From Nitrospirales bacterium LBB_01 (lineage in GTDB: Bacteria > Nitrospirota > Thermodesulfovibrionia > Thermodesulfovibrionales > Magnetobacteriaceae): 64,000 nucleotides of DNA. The stretch lies in NCBI GenBank assembly GCA_004376055.2, contig CP049016.1, forward strand, positions 248,001 to 312,000. The letters run 5' to 3'. The notes beneath the pieces were generated by a model that was given only the letters and a program-made list of their open reading frames with translations, was not told the DNA's origin and made no database searches. Position numbers and translations under genes: made by a program. Numbering within the stretch: the stretch's first letter is position 1; every line of letters begins with the position of its first letter. Of this stretch, positions 40,515-50,032 are shown one piece after another.

Positions 40515-42405
40515 TATCAACAAACGTTCTACACCATAGCTCTATACACAGCAGGGAAAAAATGGTGTATGCCCCGTCAAGTTTATTTGACCTGTCCAGA
40601 GAAATCAGAAGTTGTACCTCTTTAGGGTTAAAAATCCCCCTGTTTTTTATTGACTCAGCGCTAAGCACATCGTCAACAAGCGGCCTGAGCTCCAGCTTAA
40701 GCCATCTTCTAAGCGGCACGCCAAAACCGGTCTTAGGGCGGTAAATTATCTCTTTTGGCAGGTGCCGTTCCATAGCTTTCTTAAAAATCCACTTTCCTGT
40801 CCTGCCGTTTTGTTTATATTTTACCGGAATGCTGAATCCAGCTGAGACAACGTCAATATCAATGAGCGGCACCCGCACCTCAACGCCTGCTGCCATCGCC
40901 ATCTTATCCGTGTAGTTAAGATTGTGGTCTGTTAGAAAATATTTAGAGTCCAGAAAGAGCATTTTGTTTATTGGATCAAGCGTATCCGGTAATTTGGTAA
41001 GTGCATCCAAAAGGGGATTTAACCTGCTTGTGTCACTAAGAGCTTCTGTCATGTCAGGGCTGTAGAGTTTAAATTGCTGCTTAGTTTCAGGCCACGAAAA
41101 ATATCCGGCTATTCGCTCATTCATGTCTTTGCCAAAAAATCTCAAAAACCTTGAAATCCGTCTGCCTATCGTTGTTGAGTTTGGAACTGCCTCCGAAAAT
41201 CTCTCAGCTAACGTTCTGACTTGCTTTGGCATGTTGAAAGCAAACGTGTCCAGTAGCAGGGCAAAGTGTCTGCTGTAACCTGTAAAGATATCATCGCCGC
41301 CTGCGCCTGAAAGCAGCACCTTAATACCGTTTTCTCGTGCAAGCTCGGCAATTGCCAACACATTGAGGGCTGCCATGTCAGCCTGCGGCTCATCAAGGTG
41401 ATATATCATTTTGGTCAGCTTATGTGCCATCTCTGGGGTTGCTTGCACTGTGTGAAGCTCCACGCCGAGATGAGCTGCTGCTTTTTTAGCATAAGGGAGA
41501 TCATCTGAAAAACCCTCATCCCGCATTGAGGCATCGTTAAAGCCAATCGTAAAACATTTTAGTTTGTCGGTGTGCTTTTTGGCAAACGAAACCACGGCAC
41601 TTGAATCAAGTCCGCCTGAAAGAAACGCCCCCACTTCAACGTCCGAGACCATCTGTCGTTTAACTGCTGTTTCAATTGAGTCATGAACTCTCTCTGCGGC
41701 ATCAGAGACGGAGAGTTTCTCGTTAGATGAATCGTATGGAAGCTGATAGAATTGCCACAGGGCATCTATCCTGCCATCTTTTACAACCATAGCGTGACCG
41801 GCAGCAAGTTTGCTGACACTCTTTAACATCGTAGTTGGTGAGGGTGACCACAGAAAAGAAAGATAATTGTGAATTCCATCGTAATCCAGGGTTTTATCCA
41901 AACCATCATAGTGTAAGAGCGCCTTTAGTTCACTTGCAAACAAAAACCCCTTCGCTGCAGACGAATAGTAGAGGGGTTTAACGCCAAGATGGTCTCGCGA
42001 TAGAAAAAGCATATGTTTTTTAATATCCCAAATGGCAAAAGCAAATATCCCGTTTAATCGCTTTAGCATATCAGTGCCATAGCGCATATACATGTTCAGG
42101 ACTACCTCAGTATCAGAGGCGCTCTTAAAAGTAACTCCAGCTTGCAAAAGCTCCTGTTGCAGCTCTCTGTAGTTATAGAGTTCACCGTTATATGTGATAA
42201 CGGCACTGTGTGAGGAATCAAACATCGGTTGTCTGCCAAGCTTTGAGAGGTCTATGATGGAAAGTCTTCTGTGAGTAAGTCCAACTCCGTGGCGTTTACT
42301 GAAGTAATCACCTGAGCCATCCGGCCCCCGATGAGCAATTGCCCTTGACATACCATCTAAAAGCACACGGTCAAAATCCCCATAAAATCCAGCTATTCCA
42401 CACAT
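40495..42405 (-). CDS. asnB: Asparagine synthase (glutamine-hydrolysing)
   Basis: 636 aa. N-terminal glutaminase with catalytic Cys2 (MCGIAGFYG), RGPDGSG and YNGELYNYREL motifs; C-terminal synthetase with the P-loop SGGLDSSAVVSFAK near residue 260 and ending in the GWKYLFKKAMERHLP-like segment. This long form is typical of AsnB homologues in polysaccharide loci as well as of amino acid synthesis. A glycosyltransferase and a VapBC pair lie just upstream, so a surface-sugar role is possible. The start codon is 6 bp from the vapC stop. Confidence 0.92.
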   Translation of the reverse strand: MCGIAGFYGDFDRVLLDGMSRAIAHRGPDGSGDYFSKRHGVGLTHRRLSIIDLSKLGRQPMFDSSHSAVITYNGELYNYRELQQELLQAGVTFKSASDTEVVLNMYMRYGTDMLKRLNGIFAFAIWDIKKHMLFLSRDHLGVKPLYYSSAAKGFLFASELKALLHYDGLDKTLDYDGIHNYLSFLWSPSPTTMLKSVSKLAAGHAMVVKDGRIDALWQFYQLPYDSSNEKLSVSDAAERVHDSIETAVKRQMVSDVEVGAFLSGGLDSSAVVSFAKKHTDKLKCFTIGFNDASMRDEGFSDDLPYAKKAAAHLGVELHTVQATPEMAHKLTKMIYHLDEPQADMAALNVLAIAELARENGIKVLLSGAGGDDIFTGYSRHFALLLDTFAFNMPKQVRTLAERFSEAVPNSTTIGRRISRFLRFFGKDMNERIAGYFSWPETKQQFKLYSPDMTEALSDTSRLNPLLDALTKLPDTLDPINKMLFLDSKYFLTDHNLNYTDKMAMAAGVEVRVPLIDIDVVSAGFSIPVKYKQNGRTGKWIFKKAMERHLPKEIIYRPKTGFGVPLRRWLKLELRPLVDDVLSAESIKNRGIFNPKEVQLLISLDRSNKLDGAYTIFSLLCIELWCRTFVDTNTSQT

Positions 42406-42411
42406 GGTGTG

Positions 42412-42834
42412 TTAAAAAGGAACGATAACATTTATATCTGGGATTTTTTCGAAATCTCTTTTATTTTCTGTAATAATTTCACTTATATCATTATCAATCA
42501 TATATGTTGTAATTGTTGCATCCCAGAAATGAATGTTATATTGAGAAACGAGATCAATAGCTTTTAGAAATGATTCCTCGTCTCTATCAATAACCTCCCA
42601 ATTCTCTGATTGAAGAAAATCTTTGATAATTGTTTTTGCCTTGATTACACCGATTGGATTCTTAACTTTCCGAGTTATAACAAAGAAGAATTCCATAAGG
42701 TTTTGCAAACAAACAACTCCTCCACCCTCCTCCCAAATCTGCTTTAAAATAGCTTTTGAAGCCGCGTGTTTTTCACCTTCAGAAATATCATAAGCATAAA
42801 CAAGAATATTTGTGTCAATCAATCTATCGGTCAT
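42412..42834 (-). CDS. vapC: VapC-type PIN-domain toxin
   Basis: 140 aa of the PIN fold: MTDRLIDTNILVYAYD (first acidic residue), an EFFFVITRKVKNPI helix, and FWDATITTYMIDN with ENKRDF near the C-terminus. PIN toxins cut specific RNAs. The start at 42834 overlaps the antitoxin stop (ATGACCGATAG); a GTG at 42846 lies in frame but is less favoured. It lies 6 bp upstream of asnB and may be read with it. Confidence 0.87.
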   Translation of the reverse strand: MTDRLIDTNILVYAYDISEGEKHAASKAILKQIWEEGGGVVCLQNLMEFFFVITRKVKNPIGVIKAKTIIKDFLQSENWEVIDRDEESFLKAIDLVSQYNIHFWDATITTYMIDNDISEIITENKRDFEKIPDINVIVPF

Positions 42835-43042
42835 ATAGGTCTTCACGGCTTGAATAAAGTTTTTCCCCTAAATCAAAACCTTTATTAAGAAGCTCTAACT
42901 GCCTTTCTTTTATTTTGTGTTGTTCTTCTTTTTTAATAACAGTTTTTAGTGTTATAACGGCATGAGTTCCAAAGGGAAGAGTTGTTTTCTTATCGAGGCG
43001 AATTATATCAGATTCGACTATACCTTTATACGCTTTTTTCAA
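42824..43042 (-). CDS. vapB: VapB-type antitoxin
   Basis: 72 aa opening with MKKAYKGIVESDIIRLDKKTTLPFGTHAVITLKT, a swapped-hairpin AbrB-like or simple beta domain, then a basic and acidic helical tail (KIKERQLELLNKGFDLGEKL) expected to wrap the toxin. It overlaps vapC by 11 bp. Assignment rests on position, size and charge pattern more than on a strong motif. Confidence 0.7.
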   Translation of the reverse strand: MKKAYKGIVESDIIRLDKKTTLPFGTHAVITLKTVIKKEEQHKIKERQLELLNKGFDLGEKLYSSREDLYDR

Positions 43043-43140
43043 AAACTGCCACCACCTTTCTAAATAGTTCTGTCTTAATTATAACAAACTTTCAAATGAA
43101 AATTCTTGTCTTATAAGAGGGAGGCAATTCCATTAACTAT

Positions 43141-44307
43141 CTACAGTTCCCTAAATGCACTGAGCAGTCTCACCCTTACATCCTCCCAACGGTTAGCCGC
43201 AAGAAACCTGTCAAGGCTGCTCTTATATTTTTCATAATGGGGTGGAAACTCTTTGATTTCAAGAGCAAACTCCTCAGCACTGAGGGTAACGGCGTTGTCT
43301 TTACATCCAACCAATCGTCCTACGTTAAATGTGTCAACCAGTGTTTTTAGAGGAGGCTGACACGTTGCCAACACAGGAAGCCCTGCCTGTATGTATTCAT
43401 ATATCTTATTCGGAGCACAGTACAGAAACACCTTGCTTGATGAGATGTATATAACAACTCCTATGTCACAGCTCTGTAGAACATCAAACAGATAGTCTCT
43501 GGGAACCCGTCCCGAAAAAAGAACTTTGTCATCAAGACCATCAAGAGCTGCTTGTGCTCTCATCACCTCAAGTGAAATCCCGCCGCCAACGAAAAGAAGT
43601 TCAAATTTGTCATCAAGGTGTTTCATCGCTTCATACAAAACCTTAAGTCCTCTGTCATAATTAATATCACCTTGATAGACAAGACGTATTCTGTCAGGAT
43701 TGTCTCTTTTTAAAATCGGATATTGTTTTAACAATTCGTCCTTATTTATTTTGGAGGACGGCTGTGGAGGTATGTTAGGTATAACAAGCGGAGGCGCTTT
43801 TAGATTATAGTGCGCTCTCATAATCTCAGCTCTTTCAGCATTTGCCGCTATAACAAGTTTTGCTCTTTTTATAACCAGCCATTCAAGCCGATAATAAAAC
43901 TGCGCCCTCAGCGAAAACTCAGACCCGGCATCGGGAATAAACAACTCATGCGCATCATAAACAAACTTGCTCCGCGTAATAACGCTTGATATAAAACAAG
44001 GAATCGTAACGTTAGAATCATTAGCATAGATTATCGCAGGGCGTACCCTTGCAGCATACAAAACAAAAACCACCCAGAAATAAAAAAACCTTAGAGCCTT
44101 AAACCCGCTCCTAAATGGAGGCAGCTCTACAACCTCAGACCGAAATGCGTCACTTTTATACCCCCGCCCCGAATCTATAGAATACACTGTAACATCAAAA
44201 AGTTCACCAAGCGCCGATGCCACCCTCTGCACCCGCCCGTCATAATCAATCTCCCCATATAGTGCCATTATGAGAGAGGGCAAGGGAGGGTTAATATACC
44301 TCATCAT
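43141..44307 (-). CDS. Glycosyltransferase, GT4-like
   Basis: 388-aa GT-B enzyme. The N-terminal half begins LIMALYGEIDYDGRVQRVASAL. The C-terminal half has the nucleotide-sugar region RLVYQGDINYDRGLKVLYEAM, LLFVGGG, LFSGRVPRDYLFDVLQSCDIGVV and the acidic CAPNKIYEYIQAGLPVLATCQPPL (EX7E-type site). It likely adds a sugar to a surface polysaccharide or lipid at the inner face of the membrane. It is upstream of vapBC and asnB on the same strand. Donor and acceptor are unknown. Confidence 0.9.
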   Translation of the reverse strand: MMRYINPPLPSLIMALYGEIDYDGRVQRVASALGELFDVTVYSIDSGRGYKSDAFRSEVVELPPFRSGFKALRFFYFWVVFVLYAARVRPAIIYANDSNVTIPCFISSVITRSKFVYDAHELFIPDAGSEFSLRAQFYYRLEWLVIKRAKLVIAANAERAEIMRAHYNLKAPPLVIPNIPPQPSSKINKDELLKQYPILKRDNPDRIRLVYQGDINYDRGLKVLYEAMKHLDDKFELLFVGGGISLEVMRAQAALDGLDDKVLFSGRVPRDYLFDVLQSCDIGVVIYISSSKVFLYCAPNKIYEYIQAGLPVLATCQPPLKTLVDTFNVGRLVGCKDNAVTLSAEEFALEIKEFPPHYEKYKSSLDRFLAANRWEDVRVRLLSAFREL

Positions 44308-44389
44308 GAGACCCTATTTCTATTAACAAGATATCCTTTTCACCTGAAATGCCTTGTCATTGTTAACTTTGGCGGAAATCAAATCTTTT

Positions 44390-44472
44390 TGTAGGTGCAG
44401 GCCACTGTGCCTGCCCAAGTTTTATTTATTTCTGCCATTATTTGGGCGTACACAGGGGTACGCCCCTACAGT
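44390..44472. repeat. Compound GTAGG...CCCTACA dispersed repeat
   Basis: TGTAGGTGCAGGC-CACTGT-GCCTGCCC forms one hairpin (44390-44417). GGGCGTAC-ACAGG-GGTACGCCCCTACA forms another (44449-44471), and TGTAGG / CCCTACA mark the ends as an inverted pair. The second hairpin supplies the last codons and stop of the following small gene. A related GTAGGGGCG hairpin occurs after thiD. Confidence 0.65.
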
Positions 44473-44719
44473 GATAATGTTCATTGTCGTTTGTGTCCGA
44501 ATGTAATAAGCATTTCATTAAGTCATCAACAGAGCCTTTTTTTACTTTTCCATTCAAATAATCTTTCTTTGCTTCAGAAATACTCTCAGACAATAAGTCC
44601 CGCATGTGCTCTAACAATCGGTTACGAATAATATCAATAAGCTCTTCTTGTTGATATTCAGACAATGATTCAACGATTTCCAAAGCATCCTGAAATGCTA
44701 TATTTTGTTGTTTTTGCAA
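44438..44719 (-). CDS. Small antitoxin-like protein, C-terminus from a repeat
   Basis: 93 aa. Residues 1-75 resemble solitary helical antitoxins that begin ALEIVESLSEYQQEELIDIIRNRLLEHMRD and end GSVDDLMKCLLHSD. The last 15 or so residues (EHYHCRGVPLCTPK) are encoded inside the dispersed repeat at 44449-44471, so the natural end was probably replaced. No toxin gene lies next to it. The upstream side is 80 bp from the GGDEF-EAL gene. It may be an orphan antitoxin or a decaying gene. Confidence 0.55.
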   Translation of the reverse strand: MQKQQNIAFQDALEIVESLSEYQQEELIDIIRNRLLEHMRDLLSESISEAKKDYLNGKVKKGSVDDLMKCLLHSDTNDNEHYHCRGVPLCTPK

Positions 44720-44798
44720 ATAAAACCCCTTACAGCATTTTTATTATTATAATACAGGTTTAGTATCATATTTCGGAGCTATCACACACAAAACAGAT

Positions 44799-46907
44799 TC
44801 AAACAAAATCACTATGCGGCATACCTATATGAAATCCCTGACCATAAGTTATACCTATTTCTGCTACTATTTCTAAAATGCGGCTGCTTTCAACAAACTC
44901 AGCCACAGTCAGTATGTTTAGTTTTTTACATAGCGTTTGAATACTTTCTACAAAGGCATAATCCCGAGGGTCCTCTGTTGCCAGCTCTTTGATAAACTCG
45001 CCGTCTATCTTAAGGAAATTTGCAGGCAGGTACTTTAAATAGTAAAACGAGGAGTAGCCGCTTCCAAAATCATCTATCGCAAGTTTAAAACCATTTGAAA
45101 TAACAATTTGCAGAAATTCCTGTATCTTTGTCAAATCTCCGGCTGCCTCCCTTTCCGTTATTTCAATTACAATCTCAGATGAGTCTAACTCCGCTCTCTT
45201 TGCCTCTTCTATTACAAATTCAAGAAATGTCCTGTCTTTTAATTCCTTACCTGAAATATTAACAAATAGGTAGTTGTGATTGTTCTTGAGTTTTTTATTT
45301 CTGAAAGCCTTACGTATAACCATTCTGTCTATATCAAAAATCTTGCCGATTCTCTCTGCCATATCAATGAACTTATACGCTGGGATTACATTACCATCTT
45401 TATCAATAAGTCTTGCAAGGACTTCAAAGGCGGCTATCTTGTTTGTGGCAACATCAAAAATAGGCTGATAATAAGGGACAAATCTGTCGTCCTCAATAGC
45501 GTCCTGAAGGAGATTAAATTTCTCGGTCTGTTCTCTGAGAGATTGTTTAATCTCGGTATCTGTGGGAACGAAGACCTTATTTTTGCCAAGCTCTTTAGCG
45601 TTATAAAGAGCGGCGTCAACTACAACCATCAGCTCCTCGGCTGTGCTGCCGTGGGTGGGGAACTCAACAAGCCCGATTGAGGCCTTTATCGGAATGATTT
45701 TTTTGTCCGGAGTTTCTATCTTTTTGTGTTCAAACGCCTGTCTTAACTTCTCAGCCACTGCCTTACCCTTTGATATATCGGTCTCACTGAGAATGACTGC
45801 AAACTCATCACCGCCAAGCCTTGCCACAACATCGCCGTCGCGCAGGTGCTCCTGAAGCGTGTTTGCCACCTCTTTTAAAAATAAGTCGCCAAACGGATGC
45901 CCGTAGTTGTCGTTTACGTATTTAAAATCGTCAAGGTCTTGCATCATAAGGGAAAACGTATAGTTTTTTCGCTTAACACGCGCTATCTCATAGTCCAGAA
46001 AATGTTCAAACATTCGCCTGTTGTATAGTCCTGTCAGGGGGTCGTGTCCGGCAAAAAACTCAAGCTCGTTTATTGCCTTCGAGAGCGCCCGCGCAGAGCC
46101 TGTCACCATAGTCATTATTGAAACCAATGAGTCTATAATGTCCATATCCCTTTTGTTCATCTCATCCTGATGAAAAACCCCCATTCCAAGTATTCCGCCA
46201 ATACCCGGCGTCTCTGTCAGGTATTCGTGAGAGTGAATCATAATATGTTCTTTAAACTCTGTTTTGCCCTTACCGATAAATATTGGAACAGGGATAAACT
46301 CCATAGGTATTGTGTCTAAAATATCCGATATTTCAAAACACTTCTTAACCTCGTCGTGAATTTCGCTTTTGAGGTCAGCCAGCTGCTTTTCATCAGGTTC
46401 GTTCATCAGAAACATATAGGCGTCAAGCACCTTATCTTTACTTTCAAAAATATTAAAGAAAAAATCAAACGGATAAATGCCATACAGTTCTTTTAGGATT
46501 TCCTCGGAGCGTTTCTCCCACTTTATGACGTTGTCCCTGGAGAGAACAATTTTTGTCAGAACCTGTGTAAATTTCTCAAGTAACTCTGTGTCAACAGAAC
46601 TCTTTTCAAGCGCATCGACAACCCTCAGAGACCTAAACAGGCTTTGCATTATCAGCTTTTCATTTGAATCAACAGATTTAGCGATGAAACCTAATAAAAT
46701 CCGGGTGAGTTCCACAAGGATGTTCAAATCTTCTGCAATGTCATCGTTACGCTTTACCTTTTCTGTAAGCTCATGAGTAAAATTCCTGATAGAAATGTCT
46801 ATGCCCTCAATCAGAAAACTCTCCCGTATAAGACTTTCCAGCACAGTGCCGTCGTCTCTGGAGAGCTGACAGCGCAAAGTTGAAAAATTCAGATTTTCGT
46901 CTTTCAT
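44799..46907 (-). CDS. GGDEF-EAL c-di-GMP signalling protein
   Basis: 702 aa. Residues 1 to about 270 form a helical N-terminal domain with no match I recognise. A GGDEF domain follows ([12 protein letters not shown] with an RDGD inhibitory site 5 residues before). An EAL domain spans about 445-700: EVLARLID (the EAL motif reads EVL), DDFGSGYSSFYY, KIDGEFIKEL, AEFVES and QGFHIG. Both catalytic cores look intact, so it could make or degrade c-di-GMP. It overlaps the MBL gene upstream by 4 bp, making the two a coupled pair. Confidence 0.9.
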   Translation of the reverse strand: MKDENLNFSTLRCQLSRDDGTVLESLIRESFLIEGIDISIRNFTHELTEKVKRNDDIAEDLNILVELTRILLGFIAKSVDSNEKLIMQSLFRSLRVVDALEKSSVDTELLEKFTQVLTKIVLSRDNVIKWEKRSEEILKELYGIYPFDFFFNIFESKDKVLDAYMFLMNEPDEKQLADLKSEIHDEVKKCFEISDILDTIPMEFIPVPIFIGKGKTEFKEHIMIHSHEYLTETPGIGGILGMGVFHQDEMNKRDMDIIDSLVSIMTMVTGSARALSKAINELEFFAGHDPLTGLYNRRMFEHFLDYEIARVKRKNYTFSLMMQDLDDFKYVNDNYGHPFGDLFLKEVANTLQEHLRDGDVVARLGGDEFAVILSETDISKGKAVAEKLRQAFEHKKIETPDKKIIPIKASIGLVEFPTHGSTAEELMVVVDAALYNAKELGKNKVFVPTDTEIKQSLREQTEKFNLLQDAIEDDRFVPYYQPIFDVATNKIAAFEVLARLIDKDGNVIPAYKFIDMAERIGKIFDIDRMVIRKAFRNKKLKNNHNYLFVNISGKELKDRTFLEFVIEEAKRAELDSSEIVIEITEREAAGDLTKIQEFLQIVISNGFKLAIDDFGSGYSSFYYLKYLPANFLKIDGEFIKELATEDPRDYAFVESIQTLCKKLNILTVAEFVESSRILEIVAEIGITYGQGFHIGMPHSDFV

Positions 46908-47641
46908 ATCAAGTCAACACCGCATTTAAGGTCATATAGCCACTGTATGAATTGCTCTTTAACCTCGCCTCTCATCAGGTATCCATGCTGAGGGGCTATG
47001 ATATCAATGTCATAAGCTTCAATATCTTTAACCCATTTTCTTAACGCCTTATTGCACGACATATATCTTGTGTGAAACGGCTCTATGCAGGGTAAAAACT
47101 CTTCAAAATCCTCTATAAAAAGAGAATTGCCGGAACACGGCAGCACAGAGGCTCCGATGTCACCGGTAAAGAGAATCTTAGAGGCGCTGTCGTAATAATT
47201 AAATTGACCCGGAGAGTGCAAAAAATGAGCAGGGATTACGGTAATTTTGAAATCATCATTTATGATAATTTCGGTATCGCCGTCGTTTATTCCTATTATA
47301 TTTTTCGTGTTTCTAATTTCATAATGTGGAATAAACCTGACCCATATTTTTGATATATAGATTTTAGCGCTTGTTACCTTTTCCCACACACTTAGACCGC
47401 CGTTTACATCCGGATCCTGATGGGAAAGCAGGATGGCCTTTATGTTTTCCATTTTTGTGTATTTAAGCACCCGCGCAACCAGCACAGGAAACAGAGTAAA
47501 ACCACCGGGATCCATTAGCACAGTGGTATCGTTATGTACTATCATATACTGATTTGACGGGACGCTTTTTTCATCCGGTGAGTCTGCAAAACCCAAAAGC
47601 ACGTACTTATGATTTGCTTTGTCATAAAGAACTGTATCCAT
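46904..47641 (-). CDS. Metallo-beta-lactamase-fold diiron protein, ODP-like
   Basis: 245 aa of the MBL fold. The metal ligands read H74-x-D76-x-D78 (LSHQDPDVNGGL), a His in AHFLHSPG (residues 138-141), D160 (LFTGDIGAS) and H218 (APQHGY). This pattern resembles the flavodiiron-like oxygen-binding proteins (ODP) rather than hydrolases. ODP proteins bind oxygen at a diiron site and act as sensors. The ATG start is preceded by AAGGAGG. The stop overlaps the GGDEF-EAL start, suggesting oxygen control of c-di-GMP. Confidence 0.75.
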   Translation of the reverse strand: MDTVLYDKANHKYVLLGFADSPDEKSVPSNQYMIVHNDTTVLMDPGGFTLFPVLVARVLKYTKMENIKAILLSHQDPDVNGGLSVWEKVTSAKIYISKIWVRFIPHYEIRNTKNIIGINDGDTEIIINDDFKITVIPAHFLHSPGQFNYYDSASKILFTGDIGASVLPCSGNSLFIEDFEEFLPCIEPFHTRYMSCNKALRKWVKDIEAYDIDIIAPQHGYLMRGEVKEQFIQWLYDLKCGVDLI

Positions 47642-47712
47642 TCCATCCTCCTTGCTTTTTACTAAGCAACTGCCTAATTATAAAGTGTTAAAGGTTCTTA
47701 TTGCAAGAGCTG

Positions 47713-47741
47713 TTTCAATAGTAAGTGTAGTTTGTTATAAT
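47713..47741 (+). promoter_or_regulatory. Promoter of the PAS histidine kinase gene
   Basis: TTTCAA (47713-47718), 17-nt spacer, TATAAT (47736-47741). The kinase ATG lies 17 nt after the -10 box with no Shine-Dalgarno in between. Confidence 0.5.
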
Positions 47742-47758
47742 GTTATTATGGATAAAGA

Positions 47759-50032
47759 ATGAACTTGAAAATTCAACATAAAATATTACTTTTGCTTTCA
47801 TTTATGTCTCTTTTGCTTATCATCACAGGGACGCTTGGCTATCTTGGGATGAAAAGTATAGAGGGCAATTTTAGACTTGTTTATGCAGAACATGTTTCCG
47901 CTCTGAGTGATTTGAAAAATCTGTCGGATTTATATGCAGTTGATATAGTGGACACGGCACATAAAGTACAGTTTGGCAATATCACATGGAATGATGGGTT
48001 AAGGAAAATCACTAAAGCTCAACAAAACTCACAAAAAATATTGGATACAATCAAAAACACACAATTGTATACTGAGGAGGTTAGTCTTGTTGAAGAAATA
48101 GGGCAATTGATTACCTCAGTTAATAAAGACATTGTTATATTGACCGATATTATTTCAAAACAAGATAAGGATGCGCTTAGAGCTTACAGATACACAACTC
48201 TTTATAAAACCATAGACCCTCTTACACTTAAGCTTGAGGAGCTAACCCAGCTTCAATTAAAACTAATCAAGGCAGAATACGAGGAATCTGTAACAGCTTT
48301 TAACAGAAGTAAGTTTGTTTTACTCTTTGGTATTATCGCAGTGTTATTGATTGCTATTTATGGCACAATCAAGATGCTGCGTAAGATTACACAGCCGTTA
48401 AGTGATAAATTAACAGAAACTGAAGAGCGTCTGAGCGCTGCTTTTGAATTCAGCACGTTAGGGCAGGCAATAACCTCGCCTGAAAAAGGATGGCTTGAGG
48501 TAAACAGCGCCCTTTGCAGCATTTTCGGTTACACCAAAGAGGAGCTGGTAAAGCTAACCTGGGCTGAGATGACACATCCCGATGATTTAGACGCAGACGT
48601 AAAGCAATTTAATCTTGTCCTGTCCGGCGTAAAAGATGGCTATAGTATGGACAAACGATTTATATGTAAAGACGGCTCTATCGTATATACAACACTGTGG
48701 GTTCATTGTAAACGCAAGAAAGACGGCGCTGTAGATTACCTTATCGCTCTAATTCAGGATATTACAGAACGAAAACGACTGGAGGATGCCATCCGCATCG
48801 AAATTGAACTAGTCAAAAAAAGAGAGAAAGAAATAAGGATTTTAGAAGAGAGATTAGCCTTAGCGATAGAAGGCAGCGAACTAGGCGCATGGGATTGGGA
48901 TATTCAAACCGGTGATGTAATCATGTCTCCGTACTGGAAAAAAATGCTTGGATATGAAGTGCATGAACTGGACAATAAAATAAGTGCTGTAATGGATTTA
49001 ATGTATCTTGAAGATAAAGAAAAAGTCTCACAGTTACTGGAAAAGTATTTTGCCGGAGAGACGGACAAATTTGTCTCGGAAATAAGATACAGACACAAAG
49101 ACGGATCATACAGATGTATATTGGCTCAAGGAAAGGTATTTGACTGGACTAACGATGGAAAACCTTTAAGAATGATGGGTACTAACTCTGACATTACACA
49201 ACGCAAACAAATGGAAGATGAACTGAAAAGGTTAAATATCAACCTTGAAAGTGCGGTAGTTGAAGAAACTCAGAAAAGAAGATTAAATGAGCAAATGCTG
49301 ATTCAACAATCTAAGATGGCTGCCATGGGTGAGATGATTGGTCTCATTGCCCACCAGTGGAAGCAGCCAATCAACGCTATAGGATTAAATGTACAGGATT
49401 TAGAAGATTGTTATAAGTACGGAGAAGTTGATGATAAATACATTGGAAACTTAGTAGTTTCTACAATGTGGCAAATAGATTTTATGGCAAAGACAATGGA
49501 TGATTTCAGAAACTTCTTTAAACCATCAAAGAAAAAAGTCTCTTTTGATGTAAAAGCAGCCATAGAAGAACTACTCTCAATGTTTATAAATGTTTTTAGT
49601 AAAAGTGATATAGATGTTTCTGTAAAAACCTCCATAGATACATTGTCACATACGGATGGCTACCTTAGTGAGTTTAAACAAGTTGTACTTAATATTTCAA
49701 ATAACTCCAAGGATGCGATTGTTTCAAGAAAGAAAATAACTCCTGAGTTACAAGGTCGCATAGAAATTAATATCGCCAATAATGACGACAAATCTAAAAT
49801 TCTAATTTCAATAAAAGACAATGGCGGCGGAATTGCCGATGATGTGATAAATAAAATATTTGAGCCTTATTTCACAACAAAAGAAACGGAGGGCACAGGG
49901 ATTGGGCTTTATATGTCAAAAACAATAATTGAGACCAACATGGGCGGCAGTTTAACGGTTCATAATGTTGATGGCGGCGCCGAGTTTGTTATAAGTTTGG
50001 ATGTCAGTGGTGATACCGTTGGGGATAGATGA
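47759..50032 (+). CDS. Membrane sensor histidine kinase with two PAS domains
   Basis: 757 aa. TM1 (about residues 9-29) and TM2 (about 188-209) enclose a four-helix periplasmic sensor. Two PAS domains follow (about 220-345 and 360-480, each with a PAC motif such as DITERKR and DITQRKQ). Then come a kinase core with His box GLIAHQWKQPINAI and an HATPase with NSKDAI, DNGGGI, ETEGTGIGLYM. It is an orphan kinase; the nearest partner is the converging response regulator-GGDEF gene. Its stop lies directly before the duplicated 46-bp sequence at 50033. Confidence 0.9.
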   Translation: MNLKIQHKILLLLSFMSLLLIITGTLGYLGMKSIEGNFRLVYAEHVSALSDLKNLSDLYAVDIVDTAHKVQFGNITWNDGLRKITKAQQNSQKILDTIKNTQLYTEEVSLVEEIGQLITSVNKDIVILTDIISKQDKDALRAYRYTTLYKTIDPLTLKLEELTQLQLKLIKAEYEESVTAFNRSKFVLLFGIIAVLLIAIYGTIKMLRKITQPLSDKLTETEERLSAAFEFSTLGQAITSPEKGWLEVNSALCSIFGYTKEELVKLTWAEMTHPDDLDADVKQFNLVLSGVKDGYSMDKRFICKDGSIVYTTLWVHCKRKKDGAVDYLIALIQDITERKRLEDAIRIEIELVKKREKEIRILEERLALAIEGSELGAWDWDIQTGDVIMSPYWKKMLGYEVHELDNKISAVMDLMYLEDKEKVSQLLEKYFAGETDKFVSEIRYRHKDGSYRCILAQGKVFDWTNDGKPLRMMGTNSDITQRKQMEDELKRLNINLESAVVEETQKRRLNEQMLIQQSKMAAMGEMIGLIAHQWKQPINAIGLNVQDLEDCYKYGEVDDKYIGNLVVSTMWQIDFMAKTMDDFRNFFKPSKKKVSFDVKAAIEELLSMFINVFSKSDIDVSVKTSIDTLSHTDGYLSEFKQVVLNISNNSKDAIVSRKKITPELQGRIEINIANNDDKSKILISIKDNGGGIADDVINKIFEPYFTTKETEGTGIGLYMSKTIIETNMGGSLTVHNVDGGAEFVISLDVSGDTVGDR

